In this document: positions 63,428 to 64,000 of the stretch, one piece after another
How the letters are laid out: each line of letters starts with the position of its first letter
Numbering within the stretch: the stretch's first letter is position 1
Source: Albidovulum sp.
Lineage (GTDB): Bacteria > Pseudomonadota > Alphaproteobacteria > Rhodobacterales > Rhodobacteraceae
Assembly: GCA_028823855.1 (NCBI GenBank)
Contig: JAPPFL010000055.1
Coordinates: 1 to 64,000 of the forward strand
DNA: 64,000 nucleotides
Direction: 5' to 3'
Position numbers and translations under genes: made by a program
Notes under the pieces: generated by a model
Told to the model about the DNA's origin: nothing
The model's input: the letters and a program-made list of their open reading frames with translations, nothing else
The model's database searches: none

Positions 63428-64000
63428 ATGTATCGTGAATGCAGTTTTCTTCGGTCGCATATCCGAAGCATTCTTGATTTCTACCTACCTCGCGCAATCG
63501 ATCGACGGGCAGGAGGGTTCTTTGGCGGTCTAACGGACGACGGAACGATTTACGATCCAGATACGCGTCATCTGGTAGACACTTGCCGCCACATCTACAA
63601 CTATTCGACCGCGATCGTTCTATTCGGCGAGGACCGGTTCGCCGAAGCCGCGGAGCACGGATTGAAGTTTCTCGATACGGCGCACCGCCTGCCGCAGGGC
63701 GGCTTCGCCTGGGTGCTCGAGAACCGCCGTATCGAGGATGCGACGCGGCATTGCTACGGCCATGCCTTCGTTCTGCTCGCCGCGTCCGCCGCCGCGAAAG
63801 CCGGGCTTTCCGAGGCGGCGGCGCTTGTGGACGAAACATGGAAGATTCTAGAAGAGCGGTTTTTCGAGCCGGAAGCGGGCTTGTACGCGGATCAAATCGG
63901 CCCGTCGAGCTGGAGCGATGTCGATAGCTACCGCGGACAAAACGCCAATATGCACCTGTGCGAAGCCATGCTCGTCGCCTACGAAGCGACCGGCGATAGC
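63428..64000 (+). CDS. N-acylglucosamine 2-epimerase / mannose isomerase family protein, partial
   Basis: 191 residues are visible from the ATG at 63428 (AAGGAG 7 bases upstream) and the frame runs off the window; the family is usually about 390-430 residues. The (alpha/alpha)6-barrel family is recognisable from AGGFFGGLTDDGTIYDPDTR, TCRHIYNYSTAI and ATRHCYGHAFVLLAASAAAK, which carries the conserved catalytic-site His. Members isomerise or epimerise sugars such as mannose/fructose, N-acylglucosamine or cellobiose. Position after the sugar ABC operon suggests that it acts on the imported sugar; the exact sugar is unknown. Confidence 0.88.
   Translation, partial: MYRECSFLRSHIRSILDFYLPRAIDRRAGGFFGGLTDDGTIYDPDTRHLVDTCRHIYNYSTAIVLFGEDRFAEAAEHGLKFLDTAHRLPQGGFAWVLENRRIEDATRHCYGHAFVLLAASAAAKAGLSEAAALVDETWKILEERFFEPEAGLYADQIGPSSWSDVDSYRGQNANMHLCEAMLVAYEATGDS

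Overview
The window looks like a chromosome segment of a marine, possibly host-associated alphaproteobacterium. This rests on gene content: a tungstate-dependent formate dehydrogenase cluster with the accessory families DUF3305, DUF3306, DUF6494, DUF6505 and DUF4444 typical of that class, a TAXI-type TRAP transporter with a fused permease, a choline-sulfatase-like sulfatase and several sugar and peptide ABC systems. Coding density is low for a free-living bacterium. Long gaps, stop-riddled insertion sequences and at least four genes broken by a single nonsense or frameshift change suggest ongoing gene decay. The taxonomic call is inference; no rRNA or marker gene is present.

Layout. 1-76: tRNA-Ala(CGC). 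950-4824 (minus): a decaying catabolic operon with a frameshifted sugar ABC ATPase, a rhamnose-mutarotase/amidohydrolase fusion, a sterol-desaturase-type hydroxylase and a divergent PanB homologue. 5098-5861: ISAs1 transposase wreck. 5939-8333: enolase-superfamily enzyme and fatty acid desaturase. 8910-13690: TAXI TRAP binding protein, fused permease and M20 peptidase in one operon.

14-31 kb is an accessory/defence region. It holds a serine recombinase with an amber codon, an IS4 wreck, an HNH nuclease, and a minus-strand operon (C5 methyltransferase, MORC/MutL-type ATPase, Z1 helicase-like protein, PD-(D/E)XK protein, AIPR protein) with a divergent but nonsense-mutated vsr. A compact three-gene unit follows: membrane protein, GTPase-like P-loop protein, tail-anchored protein. 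I do not recognise this unit as a named system and consider it the best novelty candidate. An AT-rich patch with broken ORFs lies to its right.

32.9-51.7 kb serves formate oxidation. DUF1636 and TupBCA supply tungstate. A translationally coupled minus-strand run (DUF6494, Mrp, biotin/lipoate-ligase-like, DUF6505), a periplasmic-binding-domain/cytochrome c fusion, a multi-cluster ferredoxin, DUF3305/DUF3306 and a TorD chaperone appear to mature the enzyme. A small Tat-signal protein, FdhA (Cys form), FdhB, FdhC, a WD40-cytochrome c and a 41-residue membrane peptide form the enzyme operon. FdhC and the two cytochromes suggest electrons leave through b- and c-type haems in or outside the inner membrane.

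51.7-64 kb: a sulfatase bracketed by two diverged copies of the 3' end of a dpp-type ATPase gene, a minus-strand peptide ABC operon (binding protein, two permeases, double ATPase), then a plus-strand sugar ABC operon (binding protein, permease, single-domain ATPase) followed by the start of an N-acylglucosamine 2-epimerase-family gene that runs off the window. All three binding-protein genes are separated from their permease gene by a strong stem-loop.
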